Source: Achromobacter veterisilvae
GTDB lineage: Bacteria; Pseudomonadota; Gammaproteobacteria; Burkholderiales; Burkholderiaceae_B
Assembly (NCBI RefSeq): GCF_900496975.1
Contig: NZ_UFQC01000002.1
Coordinates: forward strand, 186,001 to 250,000
Direction of reading: 5' to 3'
Length of the DNA stretch: 64,000 bases
Within the stretch, counting starts at the first letter, position 1. Each line of letters opens with the position of its first letter. Positions 35,667-43,384 of the stretch are shown piece after piece. The notes beneath the pieces are model-generated. The model did not search any database. It was not told the origin of the DNA and worked only from the letters and a program-made list of their open reading frames with translations. A program made the translations under genes and the position numbers.

Positions 35667-36458
35667 CCGAGCGCAAGCCCTCCTCCCCGCCCTGTTGCTG
35701 AACCTCTCGCGCCGTCGGCGCAGCCGCCGCAGGCAGAGGCCCGTTTTTCAGCCATGCAGTACGAAAGCATGGGCAACCGGGTCTACACCAGAATCTGCAG
35801 CGCGCTGATGGAAGGCCAGCTCCGGCCAGGAGACCGGCTGCGTATCCGGGAGCTGGCCGCGGAATTGGGCACCAGCATCACCCCCGTGCGCGACGGCGTG
35901 CTGCGCCTCGTGCAGGATGGTGCGCTGGTCATGCGCAGCGCCCGGGACATCCGGGTAGCCGAAGTCGCCCTGCCCGAGTACCTGGAAATCCGCGACATCC
36001 GGCTGGAACTGGAAGGCATGGCGGCCGCGCGGGCAGCCGAAGTCGCCACGGCCGAAGACATCGCGCGCATGGAAGCGCTGATCGAGCAGAACGAACAGGC
36101 GCTGGCTGCCGGCGACGTATTGGGCGCCATCAGCCTGAACCAGCACTTCCATTTTGAATACTGCCGCATCGCCAACATGCCGGTGCTATTGAGCATCCTG
36201 GAGCGGCTGTGGCTGAAGATGGGCCCGTTGATCGCCCAGTGCTATACGGCGGGCGGACGAGACATGATCGACGGCCACTACTCCCTGCTGACCGCGATGC
36301 GCAACCGCGACAGCCAGGCGGCCCGGATCGCCGTCCAGACCGACATCCTCTCCGGCGGGCAGGTCATCCTGGAACTCAAGAGACGCTCGGCCAAGGCCGC
36401 CGAAAATGCCGACGCCGCGGATGCAGCGGCAGCCCCGACGGCAAGGCCATCGGCGTAA
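35658..36458 (+). CDS. GntR-family (FadR/FCD subgroup) transcriptional regulator
   Basis: A regulator of up to 266 residues. The winged HTH (about residues 45-105: GQLRPGDRLRIRELAAELG...TPVRDGVLRLVQDG) is followed by a helical FCD ligand domain (about 120-245) with the metal-binding-type residues in LNQHFHFEYC and HYSLLTAM. The ATG at 35658 lies inside an operator core and gives a Pro-rich N-terminal extension of about 30 residues; an ATG at 35754 just before the HTH is an alternative start. Divergent from the amine-catabolism cluster and its likely repressor. Confidence 0.9.
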   Translation: MHHPSASPPPRPVAEPLAPSAQPPQAEARFSAMQYESMGNRVYTRICSALMEGQLRPGDRLRIRELAAELGTSITPVRDGVLRLVQDGALVMRSARDIRVAEVALPEYLEIRDIRLELEGMAAARAAEVATAEDIARMEALIEQNEQALAAGDVLGAISLNQHFHFEYCRIANMPVLLSILERLWLKMGPLIAQCYTAGGRDMIDGHYSLLTAMRNRDSQAARIAVQTDILSGGQVILELKRRSAKAAENADAADAAAAPTARPSA

Positions 36459-36635
36459 GGCGATGCGATAACGACCGGTCACGCTGACGCCAGCCGGACG
36501 CTACGGGAACGCCGACCGCGCATGCCAGTCGGATGAGTGTGCCTCCGATGCCAAGATTGATCAGCGCAAGACCGCGGGCCTTCGGACGGCGGCGACACAG
36601 GCTGGCCATCGGCCGGGAATGGATCGTTTACAATT

Positions 36636-36654
36636 AACAATCATTCCCATTATC
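36636..36654 (+). promoter_or_regulatory. Putative Fur box for the second fecI operon
   Basis: Read on the minus strand, GATAATGGGAATGATTGTT matches 14 of 19 positions of the Fur consensus GATAATGATAATCATTATC. It ends 19 bp before the sigma-factor GTG. Confidence 0.75.
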
Positions 36655-36673
36655 GTTTGAACGGAAGGCCCGC

Positions 36674-37186
36674 GTGCGTCCTGTCGACTTTGCGTCCTCT
36701 GACGAATTCGTCAGCCTGTATCGAGAGCATCATGGCTGGCTTGTCCAGATGCTGCGCCGCAGGCTCAGCGGCAACATCGACAACGCCGCGGACCTGGCGC
36801 ACGACACGTTCGAGCGCGTCATGCGCAGCGAGTCCCGCGCGGCCTTGGCCGAACCGCGCGGCTTTCTCACCACGATCGCCAAGCGCCTGCTCATCGACCA
36901 ATCGCGCCGCCGCGCGATCGAACAAGCCTATCTGGAGACCCTGGCGTTGCGCAGCGAGGCCACCGAGCCCAGTCCCGAGACGCACGCCCTGGTGCTGGAA
37001 GCGCTGAATGCCGTTTGCCAGATGCTGGAACAACTGCCGCCGCGCGTGCGCCGCGTATTCGTGCTGGCCCAGGTGCAGGGGCATCCGTATCTGGAGATCG
37101 CGCGGCAACTGGACATCTCGGTGGCCGCCGTGCAGCGCGACATGGTCAAGGCCTGGCAGCATTGCTACGCCGTGTTGTACGCATGA
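36674..37186 (+). CDS. FecI-type ECF sigma factor
   Basis: A 170-residue iron-responsive sigma factor starting at a GTG. Region 2 (YREHHGWLVQMLRRRL and DLAHDTFERVM) and region 4 (YLEIARQLDISVAAVQRDMVKA) are clear. It opens the second fecI-fecR-receptor operon of the window, this one on the plus strand, and overlaps fecR by four bases. The sequence differs enough from the copy at 25415 that the two systems should recognise separate promoters and signals. Confidence 0.94.
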   Translation: MRPVDFASSDEFVSLYREHHGWLVQMLRRRLSGNIDNAADLAHDTFERVMRSESRAALAEPRGFLTTIAKRLLIDQSRRRAIEQAYLETLALRSEATEPSPETHALVLEALNAVCQMLEQLPPRVRRVFVLAQVQGHPYLEIARQLDISVAAVQRDMVKAWQHCYAVLYA

Positions 37187-38166
37187 GCGCGCACGAGACC
37201 GAACGCCTGCATCCCGACATCATCAAGCAGGCCGCGCAATGGATGATGCGGACCGCGGACGCGCCCGACGCCGACACCCAGGCCGCCTGTGCGCGATGGC
37301 GCCAGGCCGATGCACGCCACGAACTGGCCTGGCAGCGCCTGCAAGGCATCAACCAGGACTTCGCCGCCACGACCGGCGCGCACCTGCCTGCGGCCACGGC
37401 GGGGCAGACCATCCTGCGCTACTGCGACCAGCGATCGCGCCGCAACGCGTTGAAGTGGATGGCCGGCGGCATCGGCCTGGGCGCGCTGGGGTTGGCCGGG
37501 ATGAGGGAAGGATTGTGGGACGGCGCCACGGTGTACCGCACGGCGACGGGCGAACAGCGCGTCCTGACCTTGCCCGACGGCACCCAGTTGACCCTGAATA
37601 CGGATTCCGCCGTGGCGCTGCATTTTGACGAGCGGCAACGCCGGATCGAGCTGCGCGACGGTGAAATCCTGATCGCCACGTCCAGCGATCCGGCCGGGCG
37701 TCCGTTCAGCGTGAAGACGCGCAACGGCATCCTGACGCCGCTCGGCACGCGTTTTGTCGTGCGCCAGTTGGACGACGCCCGCCGCGCTACGCGCGTCGCC
37801 GTGCATGAGGGCGCGGTGCGTATCGATCCCGCGGGATCTGTGGAGGCATCGCGGGTGCTGCACGCCGGAGAGCAGGCCGATTTTGATGCCCGCACCTTGT
37901 CGCCCGCTGTGCCGGTGGAAGGCACCGCACCCGCCTGGAAGCAAGGCATGCTGGTCGCCAACCGCATGCGGCTCGACCGGTTTCTGGAAGAGCTGGGCCG
38001 CTACCGCCCTGGATTCCTGCATTGCGATGCCGACGTGGCCGATCGCGAGGTCACCGGCGCGTTCCGCATCGACGACACCGACCGCGCCTTGGAAGTGCTG
38101 GCCAGCGCGCTGCACTTGTCGCTGCGCTACCGCACGCGCTATTGGGTCAGCGTGGGGCGCGCTTGA
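37183..38166 (+). CDS. FecR-type anti-sigma regulator
   Basis: A 327-residue membrane regulator. The N-terminal sigma-binding domain contains ACARWRQADARHELAWQRLQ, a transmembrane stretch lies near residues 88-105 (MAGGIGLGALGLAG), and the periplasmic FecR domain has LPDGTQLTLNTDSAVALHF and GEILIATS. The ATG overlaps the sigma-factor TGA (ATGA). It passes the signal from the receptor at 38305 to the sigma factor at 36674. Confidence 0.93.
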   Translation: MSAHETERLHPDIIKQAAQWMMRTADAPDADTQAACARWRQADARHELAWQRLQGINQDFAATTGAHLPAATAGQTILRYCDQRSRRNALKWMAGGIGLGALGLAGMREGLWDGATVYRTATGEQRVLTLPDGTQLTLNTDSAVALHFDERQRRIELRDGEILIATSSDPAGRPFSVKTRNGILTPLGTRFVVRQLDDARRATRVAVHEGAVRIDPAGSVEASRVLHAGEQADFDARTLSPAVPVEGTAPAWKQGMLVANRMRLDRFLEELGRYRPGFLHCDADVADREVTGAFRIDDTDRALEVLASALHLSLRYRTRYWVSVGRA

Positions 38167-38304
38167 CCCGCCCTGCCTGAAGGCGCATCGCAAACAAAGT
38201 TGTAACCACGCCGAAGATTATCGATTCTGGTTCGTTAGACATAGAGACAGGCTCCGAGGCATCCCGGACCTGCCCGATCCATTCGACGAACCAGGAAATC
38301 TCTC

Positions 38305-40788
38305 ATGGCACCACGCCAGTCTTCTTCGCCTATCGCCGCGCCCAGACCGCCGGGGGCGCGGCCCGCCCGCCTGCGGCTTGCCGTCCATCTGGCATTGACG
38401 GCAGTTGTCCCGTTGGCCGCGCCCGCCGCGTCGTGGGCCCAGGCCGCTTCCGCGGAGGGCGTCGTGTTTTCCATTTCCGCGGCGCCGCTGGACGAGGCGC
38501 TGGGCCAGTTCGGCGTGGCCGCGCAGGTCACCGTGGTGGCGTCCCCCGCCCTGACGCGCGGCGTCAGGACCCAGGGCTTGTCGGGGCGCTATACGGCCGA
38601 GCAGGGGCTGGCGCAATTGCTGGCCGGCACGGGTCTGCAGGCCGTCGCCAACGCCAATGGCGAAGGCTACCAGTTGCGGCGCATCCCGCAAGACGCGCCA
38701 GGCGTGTCCACGCTGGCGCCCGTCACGGTCACCGGCCTGGCCGATAGCGCCGTGACCGAAGGCTCCGGCAGCTACACCAGCCGCATGGTGACCATCGGCA
38801 AGGGCCAGCAGACGCTCAAAGAGATTCCGCAGTCGGTCACGGTCGTCACGCGCCAGCGCATGGATGACCAGAACTCCAACACGTTGGACGATGTGCTGGC
38901 CAACAGCACCGGCATGACGCTCTACAAGAGCCCGATGGGCGGCAACTACGTGTTCTCGCGCGGTTTCCGGGTCGACAGTTATCAGTTCGACGGCGTCAAC
39001 CGCGCCTTCTACTATCCGCAGGCCAACAACTTCACCAGCAATACGGTGATCCTGGACCGCGTGGAAATCATTCGCGGCGCCACGGGGCTGCTGCAAGGCG
39101 CGGGCTCGCCCAGCGCGGCGGTCAACTTGGTGCGCAAGCGCCCGCTCGCCGAAAGCCAGGTGCAGATGATGGCCAGCGGCGGGTCCTGGAACAACTACCG
39201 CGCCGATATCGACGCCACCGGTCCGTTGAACGAGTCGGGATCGTTGCGCGGACGCGCCGTGGCCAGCTATAACGACCGCGAATATTTCTACGACGAGGCC
39301 AAGAGCCGCACGGGCGTGCTGTATGGCGTGCTGTCGTACGACTTCGGGCCGGACACTACGCTGACCGCAGGCGTCAGCTACGAGGAACTACGGTCCACGC
39401 CGTTCTTCCACGGCCTGCCGCACTATTCCAACGGCGACGACCTGGGGCTGAAGCGGTCCACCTCGCTGGGGCAGGACTGGAACCGTTGGAACGGCAAGCA
39501 GACCACGGTCTTCGCCGAATTGGCGCACCGGTTCAACAAAGACTGGTCGGCCAGATTGACCGCCACGTCCACGCAGGAATCCAACGATTCGAAGTACGCA
39601 TTCTCCGACGGCGCCGTGAATCCCTCGACGCTGCTGGGTCCTTCGCTATACGCCGGCATCTTCGATCTTTCGACGCACAACAAGGCGCTGGACCTTGAGG
39701 TGGACGGCACATTCCAGGCGCTGGGGCGCAAGCACTCGGTAAGCGTCGGCGCCAGCCTCAATCACCTGACCAGCAAAGACGATTTCGCATTGGCTCGCCT
39801 GAACCGCGCGTCCAATGTATGGGATCCGGACCATCACGTGCCGGAGCCGTCCGATGACTGGCTGCGCGAGAACGCCTACCGCGGCGATGCGACGGTCGTG
39901 AAGATGAAGCAGACCGGCGTCTACGGCGTGGGACGTTTCAGCCTGGCCGACCCGCTGACCCTCGTGGCCGGCGCGCGCGTCAGTTGGTACGAAAACACCA
40001 CGCGCTACCGCGACACCGGTGACCAGTATTCCGATCCCTACAAAGAAAATGGCGTCGTCACGCCCTATGGCGGCCTGATCTACGCCTTCAATCCGCAGTG
40101 GTCCGGCTACGTCAGCTTCGCGCAGATCTTTGAACCGCAGAATGCCCTGGACGCTTCGGGCAAGGTGCTGGACCCCATCGTTGGCAAGAACTATGAAGTC
40201 GGCATCAAGGGCGAACTGCTCGACGGGAAGGTCAATACGTCCCTGGCCGTGTTCCGCATCGACCAGAAGAACCAGGCGCAGGAAGACCTTGCCGGTGGCT
40301 GCGCCATTGGCGATATATGCTACGTTTCAAGCGGAAAATTGCGCAGCCAGGGGGTGGATGCCGAGATCAGCGGCGAAGTGGCCAAGGGGTGGCAGGTGTT
40401 CGCCGGCTACACCTTCAACACGCTGAAATTCCTGGACGACACTGACGTGTTGAACACCAACTTTGGCCGCACCTTCACGCCCAAACACATGCTGCGCCTG
40501 TGGGCCGATTACCGCTTGCCGGGCGAATGGTCCGCATGGACCTTGGGGGCGGGCGTCAACTACCAGACTGGCAGCTATACGGAAACGCGTTCCGTCCGGG
40601 TTTCGCAAGGGCCGTTCGCGGTCTGGAATGCGCGGGTCGGTTACCAGTTCAACAAACACTGGTCGGCGGCGTTGAACGTGAACAATATTTTCGACAAGAC
40701 CTACTACCAGACCATCGGAGCGCCGGGGTGGGGCAGCTTCTATGGCGATCCCCGCAACGCCACGCTGACCGTGCGCGGCACGTTCTAG
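38305..40788 (+). CDS. TonB-dependent siderophore receptor with N-terminal signalling domain
   Basis: An 827-residue receptor. A long signal peptide ends near ASWAQA, then an STN signalling domain (about 50-105), plug (about 165-280; KEIPQSVTVVTRQRMDD and LDRVEIIRGATGLLQGAG) and barrel ending LTVRGTF. It is of the FpvA/FhuE/PupB ferri-siderophore class. About 138 bp separate it from fecR, enough for a separate FecI-dependent promoter. A CAIGDICY loop in the barrel could form an extracellular disulfide. Confidence 0.94.
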   Translation: MAPRQSSSPIAAPRPPGARPARLRLAVHLALTAVVPLAAPAASWAQAASAEGVVFSISAAPLDEALGQFGVAAQVTVVASPALTRGVRTQGLSGRYTAEQGLAQLLAGTGLQAVANANGEGYQLRRIPQDAPGVSTLAPVTVTGLADSAVTEGSGSYTSRMVTIGKGQQTLKEIPQSVTVVTRQRMDDQNSNTLDDVLANSTGMTLYKSPMGGNYVFSRGFRVDSYQFDGVNRAFYYPQANNFTSNTVILDRVEIIRGATGLLQGAGSPSAAVNLVRKRPLAESQVQMMASGGSWNNYRADIDATGPLNESGSLRGRAVASYNDREYFYDEAKSRTGVLYGVLSYDFGPDTTLTAGVSYEELRSTPFFHGLPHYSNGDDLGLKRSTSLGQDWNRWNGKQTTVFAELAHRFNKDWSARLTATSTQESNDSKYAFSDGAVNPSTLLGPSLYAGIFDLSTHNKALDLEVDGTFQALGRKHSVSVGASLNHLTSKDDFALARLNRASNVWDPDHHVPEPSDDWLRENAYRGDATVVKMKQTGVYGVGRFSLADPLTLVAGARVSWYENTTRYRDTGDQYSDPYKENGVVTPYGGLIYAFNPQWSGYVSFAQIFEPQNALDASGKVLDPIVGKNYEVGIKGELLDGKVNTSLAVFRIDQKNQAQEDLAGGCAIGDICYVSSGKLRSQGVDAEISGEVAKGWQVFAGYTFNTLKFLDDTDVLNTNFGRTFTPKHMLRLWADYRLPGEWSAWTLGAGVNYQTGSYTETRSVRVSQGPFAVWNARVGYQFNKHWSAALNVNNIFDKTYYQTIGAPGWGSFYGDPRNATLTVRGTF

Positions 40789-40812
40789 CGCAGGTACCCG
40801 GGAGCGGGCGCG

Positions 40813-41508
40813 TCAGACCACGCTGATGCGCAGTTCCGCCAGCAGCACGGCGGCCTGCGTTTTGGAGATGGTGGCGCCGGCCAGACGCGCGGCAACCGTC
40901 AGGTCGATGCCGCTCAAGTCCACTTCGCGCAGGTCGGCGCCTTCGAAGCGGACGTTCTTCAAATTGGCGTTGCGCAGGCTGCCGCCATGGAACACGGTGT
41001 CGCGGAAATCGCTGCCGGCCAGGTCGGCGTCCGAGAAGTCCAACTGCATGATGTTGGACTTGCGGAACGACACGCCGCGCAGCAGCGCGCCCACCAGCAG
41101 GCATTCCTCCACGGTCCAGCCCAGGCAGGCGATGCCGTCGAAATCCGAGCCGGTCAGTTTGCAACCTTGGAACCGGGCCGCCGCCAGCCGGGCCCGGCGC
41201 CAGTTGGCGTTGTTCAGGTCGCAGTTCTGGAACACGGCGTCGCTGGCGTCGGCCGAGGCGAAGTCGACCTGCCCGCCGCGGCAGCGCACCCACGACGTAT
41301 CGGCAAGCGTGGCGCCCTGGAACGAGGCATTTGCAATGGCGCAGGCCGTGAAACGCGCGCCGCGCAAATCCAGCCGGGAAAAGTCGGCGCCCTGAAAGTC
41401 GCAGTCCTGGAACGACAGCGGATTGTCCCCCGCGCGTTCGATCAAGGCCTCCATCGCCTTGCGGTCCACTTCAAGGTCCGTCACGGTTTCAATTGCGTCT
41501 TGCGTCAT
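40813..41508 (-). CDS. Pentapeptide-repeat protein
   Basis: A 231-residue protein made almost wholly of A(D/N)FxxC/L-type pentapeptides from about residue 33 to 205, for example CDFQGADFSRLDLRGARF and LKNVRFEGADLREVDL. Such repeats fold into a right-handed quadrilateral beta-helix; some family members (Qnr, MfpA, McbG) mimic DNA and protect gyrase, most have no known role. No signal peptide is seen. The start is the ATG at 41508; an upstream hydrophobic extension to 41631 is not supported. Convergent with the receptor gene. Confidence 0.9.
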   Translation of the reverse strand: MTQDAIETVTDLEVDRKAMEALIERAGDNPLSFQDCDFQGADFSRLDLRGARFTACAIANASFQGATLADTSWVRCRGGQVDFASADASDAVFQNCDLNNANWRRARLAAARFQGCKLTGSDFDGIACLGWTVEECLLVGALLRGVSFRKSNIMQLDFSDADLAGSDFRDTVFHGGSLRNANLKNVRFEGADLREVDLSGIDLTVAARLAGATISKTQAAVLLAELRISVV

Positions 41509-41613
41509 GCTTCTGGTCTCGGTTCGATGCCCGGGCGCGGGGCAGGAAAGTGCCGCGCCCGGCGTAGCAATCACCAGGATACCAAGCCAGGAACCGAGCC
41601 CGACCCAAAATGA

Positions 41614-41650
41614 AAAACGCCGGAAACCCAATCAGGATTTCCGGCGTTTT
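41614..41650 (-). terminator. Intrinsic terminator downstream of tRNA-Lys(CTT)
   Basis: A perfect 13-bp dyad AAAACGCCGGAAA (41614-41626) and TTTCCGGCGTTTT (41638-41650) with an 11-base loop. It begins six bases after the tRNA CCA end and, on the minus strand, ends in a T-run. Confidence 0.88.
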
Positions 41651-41655
41651 GAATT

Positions 41656-41731
41656 TGGTGGGCTGTGAGTGGCTCGAACACTCGACCTACGGATTAAGAG
41701 TCCGCTGCTCTACCAACTGAGCTAACAGCCC
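41656..41731 (-). tRNA. tRNA-Lys (anticodon CTT)
   Basis: On the minus strand a full 76-nt cloverleaf is readable: acceptor GGGCTGT pairing with ACAGCCC, D-arm GCTCAGTTGGTAGAGC, anticodon loop CTCTTAA with anticodon CTT, T-arm with TTCGAGC, and an encoded CCA end. It decodes AAG. Confidence 0.96.
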
Positions 41732-41883
41732 TTGCAATCCACTCAATCCCGATCCGCTTGACTAGCGCTTTTTACTGCCGCCGCCGCTGCGTTTCGTTAT
41801 GTGTGTAGTGCGAAGAAGCAAGATTATATGTAGCTTTTTTGGTTTGTGCAAGTCACCCCAAAAAAACTTCAGGGCGCCGCGCG

Positions 41884-42630
41884 TCAGGCGGCGTAGCCGC
41901 CGTCCACCGCCAGGCTCGCGCCCGTGACATAGCGGCCTTCGGGGCCGGCCAGGAAAGCGACCATGCCGGCGATGTCGCGGGTCTCGCCGTAATGCGGCAG
42001 GGACAACACCGCGACCAGGTCTCCCGCCCGTTCGCCGTCGGCCGGGTTCATGTCGGTGTCGATCGGGCCGGGGTGCACCACGTTGGCGGTGATGCCGCGC
42101 GCGCCCAGGTCGCGGGCCAGGCCCTGGGTCAGGCCGACCAGCGCCGCCTTGCTCGCGGCGTACAGCGCCACGCCCGGCCGGCCGGCGCGGGCGGCCAGGC
42201 AACTGCCGATGTTGATGATGCGCCCGCCATCGGGCATGGAGTCCTGGGCCGCCTGGATCGCGACGAACGGCGCGCGGACGTTGACGTCCATCGTCCGTTC
42301 GTAGTCGTCCAGGGTCGCGTCGCCGATGGGGCCCGCGATGAAGACGCCGGCGTTGTTGACCAGCACGTCCACCGGCCCGAGTTCCGCGACGGCCTGTTCG
42401 ACCGCCCGCCTCACGGCGACGGCGTCCGCCGAATCGGCCTGGATGGCGAGCGCGCGGCGGCCGTCCGTGGACAGTTCCTGCGCCAGCGCCTGCGCGCCGG
42501 CTGCGGAAGACGCGCTCACATAGGTAAACGCCACGTCGGCGCCGTCGGCCGCGAGGCGCCGCGCGATGGCCGCGCCGATGCCACGGCTGCCGCCGGTGAC
42601 GAAAGCCACTTTCCCTGTCAGGTTCTGCAT
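41884..42630 (-). CDS. Short-chain dehydrogenase/reductase
   Basis: A 248-residue classical SDR with TGGSRGIG, NNAGVF, IGSCLAA and YAASK, and the C-terminal VTGASLAVDGGYAA typical of FabG-like 3-oxoacyl reductases. The ATG at 42630 has GGAA eight bases upstream; an ATG at 42642 lies within the operator and lacks a ribosome binding site. It is divergent from a TetR gene and separated from it by a clear operator, so it is the likely repressed target. Substrate unknown. Confidence 0.9.
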   Translation of the reverse strand: MQNLTGKVAFVTGGSRGIGAAIARRLAADGADVAFTYVSASSAAGAQALAQELSTDGRRALAIQADSADAVAVRRAVEQAVAELGPVDVLVNNAGVFIAGPIGDATLDDYERTMDVNVRAPFVAIQAAQDSMPDGGRIINIGSCLAARAGRPGVALYAASKAALVGLTQGLARDLGARGITANVVHPGPIDTDMNPADGERAGDLVAVLSLPHYGETRDIAGMVAFLAGPEGRYVTGASLAVDGGYAA

Positions 42631-42640
42631 GATCGGTTCC

Positions 42641-42666
42641 ATATTTGTAGTGATCGGTACAAATAT
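42641..42666. promoter_or_regulatory. TetR-type operator between SDR and tetR
   Basis: Perfect 9-bp inverted repeat ATATTTGTA (42641-42649) and TACAAATAT (42658-42666) around an 8-base centre. It sits directly before the SDR coding region in a patch far richer in A/T than its surroundings. Confidence 0.8.
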
Positions 42667-42746
42667 ATTCGCCGACCGGGATCGCGGTCGTCAATCATTT
42701 TTTTAATGATCAACACAAAAATCACGCCGCGAGTAAAATCATCGCC

Positions 42747-43373
42747 ATGGCAGAACGTGGGCGTCCCCGGAACTTCGACCGAGCCCAGGCCTTGCGCAAG
42801 GCCATGGATGTCTTCTGGTCGAAGGGATATGAAGGAGCATCGCTGACCGATCTGACGGAAGCGATGGGCATCAATTCGCCCAGCCTCTACGGCGCTTTCG
42901 GATCCAAGGAAAGCCTGTTCCGCGAAGCCGTCGAGCTCTACCGCGAAACCGAAGGCAGTTCGGGCAGGCGCGCGCTGCAGGATGCGCCCACCGCCCGCGA
43001 GGGCATCCAGTCCATGCTGCTGGCCTCGGCCGAACGCTTCACCGCGCCCGGCCATCCGCCCGGCTGCCTGATCGTGCTGGGCGCGCCCTCGGGTTGCGTG
43101 AACCACGCCAGCGTGGGCGATTTCCTGGGCGACAACCGCCGCGACATGCAGGGCCGAATCCTGGCCCGACTCCATGCCGGCGCCGCCGACGGCGAGCTGC
43201 CGGCGGGCACGGACCTGAAGGGCCTGGCCGCGTTCTACGCCACCGTGCTGCACGGCATGTCGATCCAGGCGCGCGACGGCGCGACCCGCAAGACCTTGCA
43301 GGCCGTGGCCAGGCAGGCGATGTGCGCCTGGGACGCGCTGGCCGGGCCGCCGCCGGACCGCGCCCGCTCCTGA
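42747..43373 (+). CDS. TetR-family transcriptional regulator
   Basis: A 208-residue repressor. The N-terminal HTH is ALRKAMDVFWSKGYEGASLT followed by DLTEAMGINSPSLYGAFGSK, the pattern of the AcrR/TetR group that controls oxidoreductases. A ligand domain with two Cys (PGCLIVLGAPSGCV) follows, which could in principle sense electrophiles or oxidants; that is speculation. It is divergent from the SDR and lies 11 bp before the diguanylate cyclase gene. Confidence 0.93.
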   Translation: MAERGRPRNFDRAQALRKAMDVFWSKGYEGASLTDLTEAMGINSPSLYGAFGSKESLFREAVELYRETEGSSGRRALQDAPTAREGIQSMLLASAERFTAPGHPPGCLIVLGAPSGCVNHASVGDFLGDNRRDMQGRILARLHAGAADGELPAGTDLKGLAAFYATVLHGMSIQARDGATRKTLQAVARQAMCAWDALAGPPPDRARS

Positions 43374-43384
43374 CGGACCGCGTC

